This document shows, piece after piece, positions 17,485-26,503 of a stretch of DNA of 64,000 nucleotides. The notes beneath the pieces were generated by a model, which was given only the letters and a program-made list of their open reading frames with translations, was not told where the DNA came from and searched no databases. The number at the start of each line of letters is the position of its first letter. Within the stretch, counting starts at the first letter, position 1. The position numbers were made by a program, and so were the translations under genes. Origin of the DNA: Amycolatopsis dendrobii (GTDB lineage Bacteria > Actinomycetota > Actinomycetes > Mycobacteriales > Pseudonocardiaceae); contig NZ_JACGZW010000002.1 of NCBI RefSeq assembly GCF_014145675.1, positions 124,001 through 188,000 of the forward strand, given 5' to 3'.

Positions 17485-18285
17485 GTGCTCGCGCGGCAGC
17501 GACAGGCGGTGATCCTCGAGGAAGCACGCCGGACCGGTGCGGTCCGGGTCAGTGACCTCGTCGCGAGGCTCGGCGTCTCCGACATGACGGTCCGCCGCGA
17601 CCTCGACGTGCTCGCGGGCCGCGGCCTGGTCGAGAAGGTCTACGGCGGCGCGACCTCGCTGGTCGGCAAGAGCACCGACGAACCGGGTTTTGAGGCGAAA
17701 TCGGTGCGTCAGCGCGCACAGAAGGAAGCCATCGCCGAACTGGCGGCCACCCTCGTCAAACCGGGCACCGCGATCGGCCTGTCCGCGGGCACCACCACCT
17801 GGACGCTCGCGCACGCGCTCGACGGCATCGAGGGCCTCACCATCGTCACCAACTCGATCCAGGTCGCGGACGTGCTGCGCAACGCGGGACAGCCGGACCG
17901 CACGGTGGTCCTCACCGGCGGGGTGCGCACCCCGTCGGACGCGCTGGTCGGCCCGGTCGCCGTGCAGAGCCTGCGCACGCTGCACCTCGACCTGGTGTTC
18001 CTCGGCGTGCACGGAATGGCGGTGGGGCCCGGGTTCACCACCCCGAACCTCACCGAAAGCGAAACCGACCGCGCGCTGGTGGAGGCCGGGCGGCGGCTGG
18101 TGGTGCTCGCCGACCACACGAAGTGGGGCACCGTCGGCATTTCCACGATCGCGGACCTGGAAGAAGCGCAGGTCGTGGTGACCGACGATGGACTGGACGA
18201 CCGTGCGCGGGAAGACCTCGCGGAGCGGGTCGGAGAACTCATGATCGCCGAAACGGCGGAGAACCTCGAGGCAGAAGAAGCGTGA
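17485..18285 (+). CDS. DeoR/GlpR-family transcriptional repressor
   Basis: 266 residues from the GTG at 17485 (GGGGAG 5 bases upstream; family members begin with LxRQRxxxIL as here). N-terminal DeoR HTH: RVSDLVARLGVSDMTVRRDLDVLAGRGLVEKVYGGA. The C-terminal sugar-phosphate-binding domain has GLSAGTTTWTLAHAL, TIVTNSIQVADVL and LVVLADHTKWG, typical of regulators that respond to phosphorylated sugars. It overlaps galT, so it most likely controls galactose (Leloir) metabolism. The gene pair is inserted between mprB and pepD compared with the mycobacterial order. Confidence 0.87.
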   Translation: MLARQRQAVILEEARRTGAVRVSDLVARLGVSDMTVRRDLDVLAGRGLVEKVYGGATSLVGKSTDEPGFEAKSVRQRAQKEAIAELAATLVKPGTAIGLSAGTTTWTLAHALDGIEGLTIVTNSIQVADVLRNAGQPDRTVVLTGGVRTPSDALVGPVAVQSLRTLHLDLVFLGVHGMAVGPGFTTPNLTESETDRALVEAGRRLVVLADHTKWGTVGISTIADLEEAQVVVTDDGLDDRAREDLAERVGELMIAETAENLEAEEA

Positions 18286-19352
18286 AACGCACTGTGGCGC
18301 ACCTGGCCGACGGCCGGGAAATCATCTATTTCGACCACACCGACGCCCACGAGCGGCTCGCCGCGGACACCCGGGACCTGCCGCCGGTCGCGGCTGCCTC
18401 CGAGATCCGCCGCGACCCGCTCACCGGCGAGTGGGTCGCGATGGCGGCGCACCGACAGACGCGCACGTACAAGCCGCCGGCCGACCTCTGCCCGCTCTGC
18501 CCGACCCGGCCGGGCAAGCCGAGCGAAATCCCCGAAGCCGACTACGACGTGGTCGTGTTCGAGAACCGGTTCCCGTCGTTCTCGCAGCAGGCGACCGGCA
18601 ATCCGTCCACTGTGGACGGGTTGGGTCTGGTGCCGACCGCGCCGGGCCTCGGCCGCTGCGAGGTCGTGTGCTTCACCAGCGACCACGACGGCGCGTTCTC
18701 CCGGCTGACTCCGGAACAGGTGCGCCTCGTGGTGGACACCTGGGCCGACCGCACCGCCGCGCTCGCGCAGACGCCTGGCGTGGAACAGGTCTTCCCGTTC
18801 GAGAACCGCGGCGAGGAAATCGGCGTCACGCTCTCGCATCCGCACGGCCAGATCTACGGCTACCCGTTCGTCACGCCGAAGACCGAGCGAATGCTGGCGG
18901 TCGCGCGCGAACACGGCGGATCGGTGCTCGGCGACGTGCTGGCGGCGGAACAGAAATCGGGCGAGCGCGTGATCGCGACCGGCGAGCACTGGACGGCTTT
19001 CGTGCCGCCTGCCGCGCGGTGGCCGGTGCACATTCAGCTCGTCCCGCACCGCCAGGTGCCGGACCTCCCGTCGCTCACCGACGCCGAGCGCGACGACTTT
19101 TCCCGCGTGTACCTGGACGTGCTGCGCCGGTGTGACGCGCTGTACGGCAGGCCGCTGCCCTACATCGCGGGCTGGCACCAGGCTCCGGTGCGGCGGGACC
19201 GGGAGCTGTCGTGGCTGCATCTGGAGCTGTTCTCCGTGCTGCGGGCCAAGGACAAGCTGAAGTACCTGGCCGGATCCGAGTCGGGCATGGCGGTCTGGAT
19301 CAACGACGCCACCCCGGAGCAGATCGCGGAACGGCTTCGTTCGGCAGGCTGA
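18282..19352 (+). CDS. galT: Galactose-1-phosphate uridylyltransferase
   Basis: 356 residues from a GTG overlapping the DeoR stop (GTGA). It transfers UMP from UDP-glucose to galactose-1-phosphate in the Leloir pathway. The active site SHPHGQ (residues 185-190) contains the nucleophilic His188; the zinc ligands CPLC (70-73) and the C-terminal GWHQAP segment with a further His are present. The length is normal. No galactokinase or galE follows; galK must be elsewhere. GalU, the UDP-glucose source, is encoded at 33.9 kb. Confidence 0.92.
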   Translation: MKRTVAHLADGREIIYFDHTDAHERLAADTRDLPPVAAASEIRRDPLTGEWVAMAAHRQTRTYKPPADLCPLCPTRPGKPSEIPEADYDVVVFENRFPSFSQQATGNPSTVDGLGLVPTAPGLGRCEVVCFTSDHDGAFSRLTPEQVRLVVDTWADRTAALAQTPGVEQVFPFENRGEEIGVTLSHPHGQIYGYPFVTPKTERMLAVAREHGGSVLGDVLAAEQKSGERVIATGEHWTAFVPPAARWPVHIQLVPHRQVPDLPSLTDAERDDFSRVYLDVLRRCDALYGRPLPYIAGWHQAPVRRDRELSWLHLELFSVLRAKDKLKYLAGSESGMAVWINDATPEQIAERLRSAG

Positions 19353-19393
19353 CCGGAACTCGCGGCATACTCATCTACGAAACACAGGTTCGA

Positions 19394-19410
19394 CTCAGGA
19401 ACCTCTCAGG
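19394..19410. promoter_or_regulatory. CTCAGG direct repeat upstream of pepD (putative MprA box)
   Basis: CTCAGG occurs at 19394-19399 and 19405-19410, an 11-bp period, 22 bp before the pepD start. Tandem CTCAG-type repeats are the kind of target expected for an MprA-like regulator, and mycobacterial pepD is an MprA target. The assignment is inference. Confidence 0.5.
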
Positions 19411-19431
19411 CCCAGCCGCTTAGGTGAGGAC

Positions 19432-21045
19432 ATGACCGAGAACGACCCCCACGTGCCCGACTCCGCGGCGGGTCGCCAGGACCCGGGCGCCCAGCCGGGC
19501 GCCGAAGGCCAGGCGGCCTGGCAGCAGACCCCGGCTCAGCCGGATCAACCCTCTTCCGCGGCAGATGCGGGACAGTCAGCTTCCGGCGCGACTGGTTCGA
19601 CTGCCGCGTACGGTTCGGTCGCTGAGGGCTCGGCAGGGACGTCCGGCTCCGGCACGGCGACCGGTGACGCTTCCGGCGCGTACGGAGCGCCCGCGGGGCA
19701 GTACGGTGCCGCCCCGGCGTACGGGGCCGCTGCTCCGACTGGAGGCACGCCGAATCCGTGGTCGGCCCAAGGCGCGGCCGCGCCGCACGCTGGCGCGCCC
19801 CAGAGCGGCGCGATCCCCGGCGCTCAGCAGCAGCCCGCGGCGGGTCAGCCGTACGGCAGCCAATACCCCGGCGGGACGCACACTCCGCCCGCTGGCGCCC
19901 CGGCCAATCCTTACGGCGCACCGGGAACCTCGGTGTACGGCGTGCCCGCGCAGCGCGAGAAGAAGGGTTCAGCGGGCAAGCTCCTCGCGAGCGTCGCCGC
20001 GATCTCGCTCGTGATCGGCGGCGTGGCGGGCGGGACCGTCGGGTACCTGACCGGTGGATCCGGTTCGTCGGTGAGCGCGCTCGACGCGCCGAAACCCGCG
20101 CAGCAGACCGGCAACGTGCCCGCGGGCTCGGTCGAATCGGTGGCGCAGAAGCTGTCGCCGAGCGTGGTCGAGCTGCAGGTGTCCGGCCGGACCGCGGCGG
20201 GCGAGGGTTCCGGCTTCGTGCTCAGCAGCGACGGCTACATCCTTACCAACAACCACGTCGTGCAGGTCGCCGCGAACGGCGGCCAGATCCAGGCCGTGTT
20301 CCAGGACGGCAAGAAGGCCGCGGCGAAGGTCGTCGGCCGGGACCCGACCACGGACATCGCCGTGGTCAAGGTGTCCGGGGTCAGCAACCTCACGCCGGTC
20401 GAACTGGGCCGCTCCGACGACCTGCGGGTCGGGCAGCAGGTGGTGGCCATCGGCTCGCCGTACGAGCTGACCGGCACGGTCACCTCGGGCATCGTCAGCT
20501 CGCTGCACCGCCCGGTGCAGGCGGGCGGCGACGAAACCGACCAGACCACGGTGATGGACGCGATCCAGACCGACGCCGCGATCAACCCCGGCAACTCGGG
20601 CGGTCCGCTGTCGAACATGAGCGGCCAGGTCATCGGCATCAACTCGGCCATCTACAGCCCGAATTCGGGACGCGGCCAGGGCAGCGGCGGCGAGGGCGGC
20701 AACGTCGGCATCGGCTTCGCCATCCCGATCGACCAGGCGCGCCGCACCGCGCAGGACATCATCAAGACCGGGCACGCGACCCAGACGTTCATCGGCGCGA
20801 AGGTCACCGACGCGCCCCAGGGCGGCGCCCAGCTCGGCGACATCACGCCGGGCAGCCCGGCGGAGAAGGCTGGCCTGAAGTCCGGCGACGTGGTGACCAA
20901 GATCGACGACCGCGTCATCGACAGCGCCAACACGCTCGTCGCCGCGATCCGCACGCGCGCCCCGAACGACCAGACCACCTTCACTCTCGCGGATGGGCGG
21001 ACGGTGCAGGTCACCCTGGGCGGACAGGCGGTACCGGCCAACTAG
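19432..21045 (+). CDS. pepD: HtrA-like serine protease with PDZ domain, PepD
   Basis: 537 residues. A long Ala/Gly/Pro/Tyr-rich cytoplasmic region (~1-175) is followed by one membrane segment (~183-205) and an extracytoplasmic trypsin-like domain with catalytic His275 (TNNHVV), Asp308 (TTDIAVV) and Ser389 (GNSGGPL), then a C-terminal PDZ domain (~430-530; SPAEKAGLKSGDVV). It degrades or refolds damaged exported proteins and feeds back on MprAB. GGTGAGG lies 6 bases before the ATG. The disordered N-terminus is longer than in mycobacterial PepD. Confidence 0.92.
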   Translation: MTENDPHVPDSAAGRQDPGAQPGAEGQAAWQQTPAQPDQPSSAADAGQSASGATGSTAAYGSVAEGSAGTSGSGTATGDASGAYGAPAGQYGAAPAYGAAAPTGGTPNPWSAQGAAAPHAGAPQSGAIPGAQQQPAAGQPYGSQYPGGTHTPPAGAPANPYGAPGTSVYGVPAQREKKGSAGKLLASVAAISLVIGGVAGGTVGYLTGGSGSSVSALDAPKPAQQTGNVPAGSVESVAQKLSPSVVELQVSGRTAAGEGSGFVLSSDGYILTNNHVVQVAANGGQIQAVFQDGKKAAAKVVGRDPTTDIAVVKVSGVSNLTPVELGRSDDLRVGQQVVAIGSPYELTGTVTSGIVSSLHRPVQAGGDETDQTTVMDAIQTDAAINPGNSGGPLSNMSGQVIGINSAIYSPNSGRGQGSGGEGGNVGIGFAIPIDQARRTAQDIIKTGHATQTFIGAKVTDAPQGGAQLGDITPGSPAEKAGLKSGDVVTKIDDRVIDSANTLVAAIRTRAPNDQTTFTLADGRTVQVTLGGQAVPAN

Positions 21046-21121
21046 TTCGCTCGGCCGCCGAGGCGCGGCCGAGACCAGCCACGGCTCGACCCCCTATCCG
21101 CGCTGGGGCCGAACCTTTGCA

Positions 21122-21169
21122 GGCCACGCGCGACCGGAGCACAAGAGCCGGTCGCGCGTGGCCGTTTTT
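21122..21169 (+). terminator. Rho-independent terminator after pepD
   Basis: A perfect 16-bp stem (21122-21137 with 21148-21163), 10-nt loop, followed by GTTTTT. It begins 76 bp after the pepD stop. Confidence 0.85.
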
Positions 21170-21210
21170 ACGGCCAGCGCCCGAAAACCGGCTCGCGCAC
21201 GAAAACACGA

Positions 21211-21253
21211 AGAGGCTCTCCGTGCCGCCTCCGACTCGGCACGGAGAGCCTCT
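21211..21253. terminator. Second, probably bidirectional hairpin
   Basis: A perfect 17-bp inverted repeat (21211-21227 and 21237-21253) with a 9-nt loop. Read on the minus strand it is followed by TCGTGTTTTC, so it probably ends the minus-strand operon that starts at 24.9 kb. Confidence 0.65.
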
Positions 21254-21336
21254 CCGCGTGCGGTGAGGTGCCCACGCGCACGTTGTCCCAAACGCCGAAT
21301 CCGCGGGAAAATTCCGGTACCGGAAGAAAACCCAGG

Positions 21337-21789
21337 TCAACTACGTGCGCGCGACCGAATTTTCTGTGCCACCCGACGCCGGACCCAGACAATCCGGACG
21401 ATCGACACGACCAGTACCGCACTCCACACCACCGCGAGCGTCGCCAGCAGCCCCAGCCACGCGTTCCCATCGTGCAGTCCTGGCTTCGGTGGCACGCCAT
21501 AAGCGCGCCACAGCAGTGGAAACGCCACGAAACCCAGCACCGCGGTCACCAGCGCGCCGACCTGTACCGGCCCTCGCCACGGCTGCGGCAGGACCCGAGC
21601 GAGCAGCACGCCGACGACACCCGCGACCGGAGCGAACACCGCGTCGTTGACGATCGGACCGCCGCCGATCCACAGCACCGTCGTGAAGCTGTCCGGCCAC
21701 GCCGGCGCCGCGTAGTCGAGGAACAGCACGATCCCGTACGCCAACGCCGCTAATCCGGGCAGCGCCAGCAGAATTCGCGCGGTCTTCAC
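21337..21789 (-). CDS. Small four-helix membrane protein of molybdo-oxidoreductase operon
   Basis: 150 residues from the GTG at 21789, which overlaps the stop of the oxidoreductase gene (GTGA). Four membrane segments are visible (ILLALPGLAALAYGIVLFL, DAVFAPVAGVVGVLLARVL, VGALVTAVLGFVAFPLLW, LGLLATLAVVWSAVLVVSIV). No family is recognised. Strict coupling to the molybdopterin enzyme suggests it is part of the same membrane complex or supports it. It is the last gene of a five-gene operon. Confidence 0.7.
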   Translation of the reverse strand: MKTARILLALPGLAALAYGIVLFLDYAAPAWPDSFTTVLWIGGGPIVNDAVFAPVAGVVGVLLARVLPQPWRGPVQVGALVTAVLGFVAFPLLWRAYGVPPKPGLHDGNAWLGLLATLAVVWSAVLVVSIVRIVWVRRRVAQKIRSRARS

Positions 21790-22997
21790 CGCACCTCCAG
21801 CTTCTCGACCCACTTCGTCTGCAGCACACCCGGCCGGCTGGGCGCGATCACGCGGCACGGATAGCCGTGGTCGAGGTTCAGCACCTCGCCGTTCAGTTCC
21901 AGCGCCAGCAACGTGAGCGGGTCGGCGGTGTGCTCGCCAGGCAGCACACTGACGCCGTACAGACCGTTCTTCTCCAGCGACGACACATGCACGTCTGCAC
22001 CGGGCGAACTGCCGCTAGCGCGCAGCAGGTCCGGGAACGAGATGCCGCGCCACGTCGCCATCTGGCTCCACCCTTCGACACACGCGATCGGCAAGTCCAC
22101 AGTGGTCTGCGGCAACGCCCGCAACTCGGCCAGCGTGAACTGCCGGGTCCCCGCCGGAGTCACCACATCCAGTCGCCATCCGGGGTCCTGCGCGGCCCGT
22201 GCGACCTGCGCTGCCGCGGCCGTTCGGTTGACCGGCAACTTCTGCGTGCCCTTGTCTGATCGCCACGACAGCCCGGAGACGTTCCGCAGCGCGGGGACGG
22301 TCGCTCCCGCGGTGGCCAGTACGGCGACTCCGGTCGCGATCCCCGTGGTGGTCAGGAATCCGCGGCGCGACAACCCGGGGCCAGGCTGCTGGACTGGCTT
22401 GCGTTCCCGGGTCAGCGCCCGCCGGAGCACCGGGAGTTTCACCGCGACGTGCACGAAGATCGACCCGATCGCGACCCACGCCACCGCGTAGTGCACCTGC
22501 GGAAAGTAGAAATTCCACGGGTAGTTCTGCGCGACGTTCAGCAGCCCCGAACTCAGCTCGAAGAAGGCCGCGCCGGACAGGACGAGGATCGACAGCCTCT
22601 CCACCGCGTGCGGCACCGAGCGCACCAGCGGCCGCTCGAACAGCTTCGGGTAGACGCTCCACAGTTTGGCCAGCAGCAGCGGAATCGCCGCGATTCCGGA
22701 CAGCACGTGCGCACCCTGCGTGACCCGGTACAGCCAAACCGGCCGGCTCGGCCAGAAGAACCATTCAGGCGGATGTTGGATCAAGTGGCTCAGCAGTCCG
22801 GTGCCGAAGCAGATCAGGAACGCGAGCCCGAGCAGACTGCCGACCCGGGCCGTCGCGCGCTCGCCGTGCGCGCCGCCCTTGAATTGCTCCGCCTTCGGGA
22901 CCCGGCGATCGACGGCACGGGCCCGTTCGCCGATCTTGGCTTGTGCTGCGGTAACCCGCTCGTCGAGGCCGCGCCACGCGGCTGCCAGCCGTTTCAC
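21786..22997 (-). CDS. Molybdopterin-dependent oxidoreductase with N-terminal cytochrome b561-like membrane domain
   Basis: 403 residues from the GTG at 22997 (GTGA overlap with the methyltransferase stop). Residues ~50-205 form a four-helix membrane domain with candidate haem histidines (LSHLIQHPP, QGAHVLSG, HYAVAWVAIG, FVHVAVKL). A Tat-like twin arginine, SRRGFLTTTG, precedes the sulfite-oxidase-fold domain, placing this half outside the membrane. That domain has the molybdenum-ligating cysteine in IACVEGWSQMATWRG and the end motif LDHGYPCRVIAPSRPG. It resembles YedY/MsrP plus its membrane partner fused in one chain. The substrate is unknown; context suggests an envelope or glycolipid intermediate. 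Confidence 0.83.
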   Translation of the reverse strand: MKRLAAAWRGLDERVTAAQAKIGERARAVDRRVPKAEQFKGGAHGERATARVGSLLGLAFLICFGTGLLSHLIQHPPEWFFWPSRPVWLYRVTQGAHVLSGIAAIPLLLAKLWSVYPKLFERPLVRSVPHAVERLSILVLSGAAFFELSSGLLNVAQNYPWNFYFPQVHYAVAWVAIGSIFVHVAVKLPVLRRALTRERKPVQQPGPGLSRRGFLTTTGIATGVAVLATAGATVPALRNVSGLSWRSDKGTQKLPVNRTAAAAQVARAAQDPGWRLDVVTPAGTRQFTLAELRALPQTTVDLPIACVEGWSQMATWRGISFPDLLRASGSSPGADVHVSSLEKNGLYGVSVLPGEHTADPLTLLALELNGEVLNLDHGYPCRVIAPSRPGVLQTKWVEKLEVR

Positions 22998-23623
22998 GCG
23001 CGCGCCAGCTTCGCGAACCAGCGACGGCCGCGATTGGTCGTCCACACCACTCGAAACCCAGTCCGCACCGCGATTTCCGCAATGGCGTCGACTCCGACCC
23101 ATGCCCAGGTGAACCACCGCCCGTCAGCGGGATCCGGCCGCAGGCGGACGTGGTCCTGGCGCACCCCTTGGCCCGGCTCCTCCAGTTCCACGAGCACGTT
23201 GCCGTCCGGCGTGAGCAACTCGTGCACTCGCCGCAGCAGCGCATCGGGATCGCCGCCGATCCCGATGTTGCCGTCGGCCAGCAGCACATGATTCCATCGT
23301 CCCTCGCCAGGAAGGCGAGTAAAAACGTTGCGCTGCAACGCACTCGCCCCGCGGCGCCGAGTCAGCCGCACCGCGACCGGCGAACTGTCCACGCCGAGAG
23401 CCACCACGCCTCGGCGCGTCAAAGCGGCAGTCAGCCGACCGGGTCCGCAGCCGACATCGAGCGTCGGACCCTCGCACGCGTCCAGCAGCACGGCGTCGCC
23501 CGCACCGCAACCGTCTGCCCAACGTCCGACCGGAAGCTCTATCCGGTCGCCGTTCGCGAGCTCCAGCCAGCAGTGATGGCCGAGCAGTCCGCGATCGAAT
23601 TCCCGGCCAGTCGCGAGTTTCAT
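22994..23623 (-). CDS. Class I SAM-dependent methyltransferase
   Basis: 209 residues; ATG overlaps the upstream stop (ATGA) and its own stop overlaps the oxidoreductase start. SAM-binding motif I is TLDVGCGPGRLTAAL near residue 53; post-I VALGVDSSPVAV; motif II region WNHVLLADGNIGIGGDP. The substrate is unknown, but translational coupling to glycosyltransferase-type genes makes a sugar or lipid acceptor likely. Confidence 0.82.
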   Translation of the reverse strand: MKLATGREFDRGLLGHHCWLELANGDRIELPVGRWADGCGAGDAVLLDACEGPTLDVGCGPGRLTAALTRRGVVALGVDSSPVAVRLTRRRGASALQRNVFTRLPGEGRWNHVLLADGNIGIGGDPDALLRRVHELLTPDGNVLVELEEPGQGVRQDHVRLRPDPADGRWFTWAWVGVDAIAEIAVRTGFRVVWTTNRGRRWFAKLARA

Positions 23624-24291
23624 GCCACGACTCCCACCGCGTCGACCGCGGCCGCGAACCTGCTGTCCGGCCGGATCGCGGCGACTCGCGACGCGTCCTC
23701 CATGGTGTCCACATCGGACAGTTCGGGCAGTTCGCCAACTCGGAGCCCTGTTGCTTCCAATGCCATGCGGGTGCGGAATCCGGTGTCTGGACGCGACATC
23801 GGAACTCCGGCGAGCACTTGCGCCTGCCGCGGATCAGCCAGCCCAAGCCCCCACCAGCCACCGTCTTCCGCGCGGCCCAGCACTGCGCGGCTGGCTCCGC
23901 TGACGACCGGCTTGATCGCCGAAGCCAGCAATCCAGGGGAGACCTGGGGCGTATCCATGCCGATCTGCAGCACGGGCAACCCGGCATGCACCGCAGCTGT
24001 GTCGGAATGCGCGTTGGCCAGCCGGGTACCGAAATCCCAGCCCCGCTGTGCGATCACGGTCGCCTTCCGCAACGCTCGGCCGATTTCGGCCCCCCGCGCT
24101 GCTTCCGCGAGGTCGCCCGTCATCGCCACCACGGTGATCGCGCCGTCCGTGGCGAACGCAGCGTCCAGCGTGTCCAGCAGTGCGGAGGCGGCGATCTCCG
24201 CGGCCTGTGCCGGCGTCGCCGGAGGGCACAACCGAGTCTTCGCGAACCCCGGCACCGGGGCTTTCGCGACCACAAGCAGGCAGAACGTCAT
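23620..24291 (-). CDS. DUF2064 (TIGR04282-type) nucleotidyl/glycosyltransferase-like protein
   Basis: 223 residues. MTFCLLVVAKAPVPGFAKTRL is the hallmark N-terminus of the DUF2064 group, related to GT-A-fold nucleotidyltransferases such as CofC; further conserved segments are LPVLQIGMDTPQVSP, LGRAEDGGWWGLGL and a late LPELSDVDTMED. Members are usually next to GT2 enzymes, as here, and may make an activated precursor. The biochemical activity is not established. ATGA overlaps on both sides. Confidence 0.78.
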   Translation of the reverse strand: MTFCLLVVAKAPVPGFAKTRLCPPATPAQAAEIAASALLDTLDAAFATDGAITVVAMTGDLAEAARGAEIGRALRKATVIAQRGWDFGTRLANAHSDTAAVHAGLPVLQIGMDTPQVSPGLLASAIKPVVSGASRAVLGRAEDGGWWGLGLADPRQAQVLAGVPMSRPDTGFRTRMALEATGLRVGELPELSDVDTMEDASRVAAIRPDSRFAAAVDAVGVVA

Positions 24292-24947
24292 CGGGCCAAC
24301 ACCCGCCCGAAGTCCCGAACGGCTCGCGCCGTGCCGCGCATCGAACCGGACACCTTCGATTTCGTGCCCCGCGCCCGTTCCCGGTAAGCGACGTCGAGTT
24401 CCTGGACCGCCCAGCCCGCGCGCTGAGCCTTCACCAGCAGCTCAAGCGGATAGCCGAACGCCCGGTCCACGACGCCGAGAGCCAGCAACTCCCGGCGACG
24501 CACCGCCCGCAGCGGCGCGATGTCCCGCACTGGCAGCCCACGAGACCGCAAGAGCAGCGAGAGGACGGCATTGCCTGCTCTTGCGTGCCACGGCCAAGCC
24601 GCCCGAGACACCGGCACTCGGCGCCCGACCGCGAGGTCGGCACCATCCACGACCGCCGCGACCAGTCGCGGCAACTCGGCCAGATCGAGCGATCCGTCTG
24701 CATCCGCGAAACAGACGATGTCTGCGGTCGCGTTCTCCAACCCGGCGTGGACGGCGGCACCGTAACCGCGCCGCGGCTCATCGACGACTTTCGCGCCGTG
24801 TGCGGCGGCGACACCGGGGGAACCGTCACGCGACCCGTTGTCCACGACGATCGCGCGATACCCTGGCGGCAGGCTGGCGAGCACGCCGGGCAGCGCGGCC
24901 GCCTCGTCGAGGCAGGGAAGGACGACGTCCACTCCGAATTCGTTCAC
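24288..24947 (-). CDS. Family 2 glycosyltransferase (dolichol-phosphate-sugar synthase-like)
   Basis: 219 residues, first gene of the five-gene operon. GT-A fold: DVVLPCLDEAAALPGVL, IVVDNGSRDGS, then DADGSLDLAELPRLV with the DxD-like nucleotide-sugar/metal site. The absence of membrane helices and the RARGTKSKVSGSMRG end resemble polyprenyl-phosphate mannosyl/glucosyltransferases (DPM1-like). It could load a sugar onto polyprenyl phosphate for use by the divergent GT-C-like membrane protein. Confidence 0.82.
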   Translation of the reverse strand: MNEFGVDVVLPCLDEAAALPGVLASLPPGYRAIVVDNGSRDGSPGVAAAHGAKVVDEPRRGYGAAVHAGLENATADIVCFADADGSLDLAELPRLVAAVVDGADLAVGRRVPVSRAAWPWHARAGNAVLSLLLRSRGLPVRDIAPLRAVRRRELLALGVVDRAFGYPLELLVKAQRAGWAVQELDVAYRERARGTKSKVSGSMRGTARAVRDFGRVLAR

Positions 24948-25091
24948 GAGGCGTACGGTAAGTCTGGAAAGGACAGTGCAGAACCCTTGCTGTGCTTACC
25001 AAATCCTGACGTTCGCCAAGATCTTACCGACTTCTCACGGATCCCCCGGAAACCTGCCGGGCGGCCGCTCCCGGGGTTATCGTGACCGGCG
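24948..25091. promoter_or_regulatory. Divergent promoter region of the glycosyltransferase/molybdo-enzyme module
   Basis: 144 bp between two divergent operons. CTTACC occurs twice (about 24996 and 25022). A response regulator encoded in the plus-strand operon is the obvious candidate regulator; no clear 11-bp repeat was found. Confidence 0.4.
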
Positions 25092-26495
25092 ATGAGCGAG
25101 TCGACGAAGGCTGCCCGGCTCGCCGAGCCGCCGTCCCCGGTTCCCGTCCGTCCCCGGTTCCGCGCCGATCTCGTGACGGTCGGCGTCACCCTCGTGGTGA
25201 TCGCCGCCGCGACCGCGGTTGGCGTGTACTACAACCGGCCCGGTTCGGGCGTGGTGATCTACGCGTTCGCGCCGCCGTTGTTCGCGCATTGGCTGCCGCA
25301 CGTCGGCCCCGGCTCGGTGTTCGCCGTCCTGATCGCCGCTGGCGTCGTCCTGTACGGCCCGACTCTGGCCGCCCGGCTGCGGTGGCGACGCGCCCTCGCC
25401 GCGGGTTACTTGGCTTCTCTCGCCTGGATCTTCTCGCTCGCCATGGTGGACGGCTGGACGCGCGGCTTCGCCGGCCGGCTCACCACTCCGCAGGAGTACC
25501 TGCACGAAGTCCCCGGCATCACGGACATCCCGCGGTTCCTCCGCGAATTCTCCTCGCGCATCCTCGATTTCCAGCCGAACTCGTGGACCACTCACGTATC
25601 CGGCCACCCGCCCGGCGCGACCCTCGTCTTCGTCTGGCTCGACCGCCTCGGCCTCGGCGGCGGTGCCTGGGCGTCGACCGCGGTGGTGCTGGTGGCCGCG
25701 CTGGTCGCGGTCGCGGTGCCAGCGACGATCGCCTTGCTCGGCCGTCCCGACGCCGCTCGCGCGGCGCTTCCGTTCGCCGTGCTCAGCCCAGGTGCGGTGT
25801 GGCTGGGCGTGTCCGCGGACGGCCTCTTCGCTGGCGTGACCGCCACCGGCATCGCGCTGCTCGTCCTCGCGTCGGCGGGCTTCCGAGAGCGCCGTGGTTA
25901 CGCCTGGCCCACGGCGTTGGCAGCCGGGATTCTCATCGGCTTCGGGATCTTCCTCTCCTACGGCCTCGTCCTGCTCGGCTTGATCGCGCTGGCCGTCGCC
26001 GTGCTCGGCAGGCAGTGGCGGGCCGCGGCAGCCGCTGTCCTCGGTGCCGTTGCCGTGGTCGCCGTGTTCGCGCTCGCCGGTTTCTGGTGGTTCGACGGCT
26101 ACCACCTCGTGGTCGAGCGCTACTACCAGGGCGTTGCGCTGGTGCGGCCGTATTCCTACTGGGTGTGGGCCGACCTGGCCGCGGTGGCGGTCGCCTGCGG
26201 ACCGGCAGTGGTCGCGGCGGCCCGGCGGGGGATGGCTACCGCGATCTTCTTGCCTTCTCGCCGGACGATCCTGCGCGATCCGGTGCTGCTGATCGTGGCG
26301 GCGGCCGTGCTCACGATCGTGTTCGCTGATTCGTCCGGCCTGTCGAAGGCTGAGGTAGAACGGATCTGGCTACCGTTCGGCGCGTGGCTGATCCCGGCCA
26401 CGGCGCTGCTTCCGGCGGGCCACCGCCGCTGGTGGCTGGCCGGACAGGCGGTGGTCGCGCTCGCGGTCAACCACCTGCTGCTGACGAACTGGTGA
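25092..26495 (+). CDS. Polytopic membrane protein, GT-C glycosyltransferase-like
   Basis: 467 residues with about ten to eleven membrane segments. The extracytoplasmic region between early helices carries QPNSWTTHVSGHPPGATLVFVWLDRLG, and near the end FADSSGLSKAEVERIWLPF. The GHPPG motif and the KAEVERIW element are typical of actinobacterial GT-C-type proteins that take sugars from polyprenyl-phosphate donors. No GT family can be named with confidence. It heads an operon with a response regulator (8 bp gap) and a histidine kinase, divergent from the GT2 operon. Confidence 0.72.
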   Translation: MSESTKAARLAEPPSPVPVRPRFRADLVTVGVTLVVIAAATAVGVYYNRPGSGVVIYAFAPPLFAHWLPHVGPGSVFAVLIAAGVVLYGPTLAARLRWRRALAAGYLASLAWIFSLAMVDGWTRGFAGRLTTPQEYLHEVPGITDIPRFLREFSSRILDFQPNSWTTHVSGHPPGATLVFVWLDRLGLGGGAWASTAVVLVAALVAVAVPATIALLGRPDAARAALPFAVLSPGAVWLGVSADGLFAGVTATGIALLVLASAGFRERRGYAWPTALAAGILIGFGIFLSYGLVLLGLIALAVAVLGRQWRAAAAAVLGAVAVVAVFALAGFWWFDGYHLVVERYYQGVALVRPYSYWVWADLAAVAVACGPAVVAAARRGMATAIFLPSRRTILRDPVLLIVAAAVLTIVFADSSGLSKAEVERIWLPFGAWLIPATALLPAGHRRWWLAGQAVVALAVNHLLLTNW

Positions 26496-26503
26496 GGTGA
26501 GGC

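Noticed and set aside
19758..21266. A 502-codon plus-strand frame overlapping pepD
   Set aside because: Different frame of the pepD gene; Arg-rich shadow without motifs.
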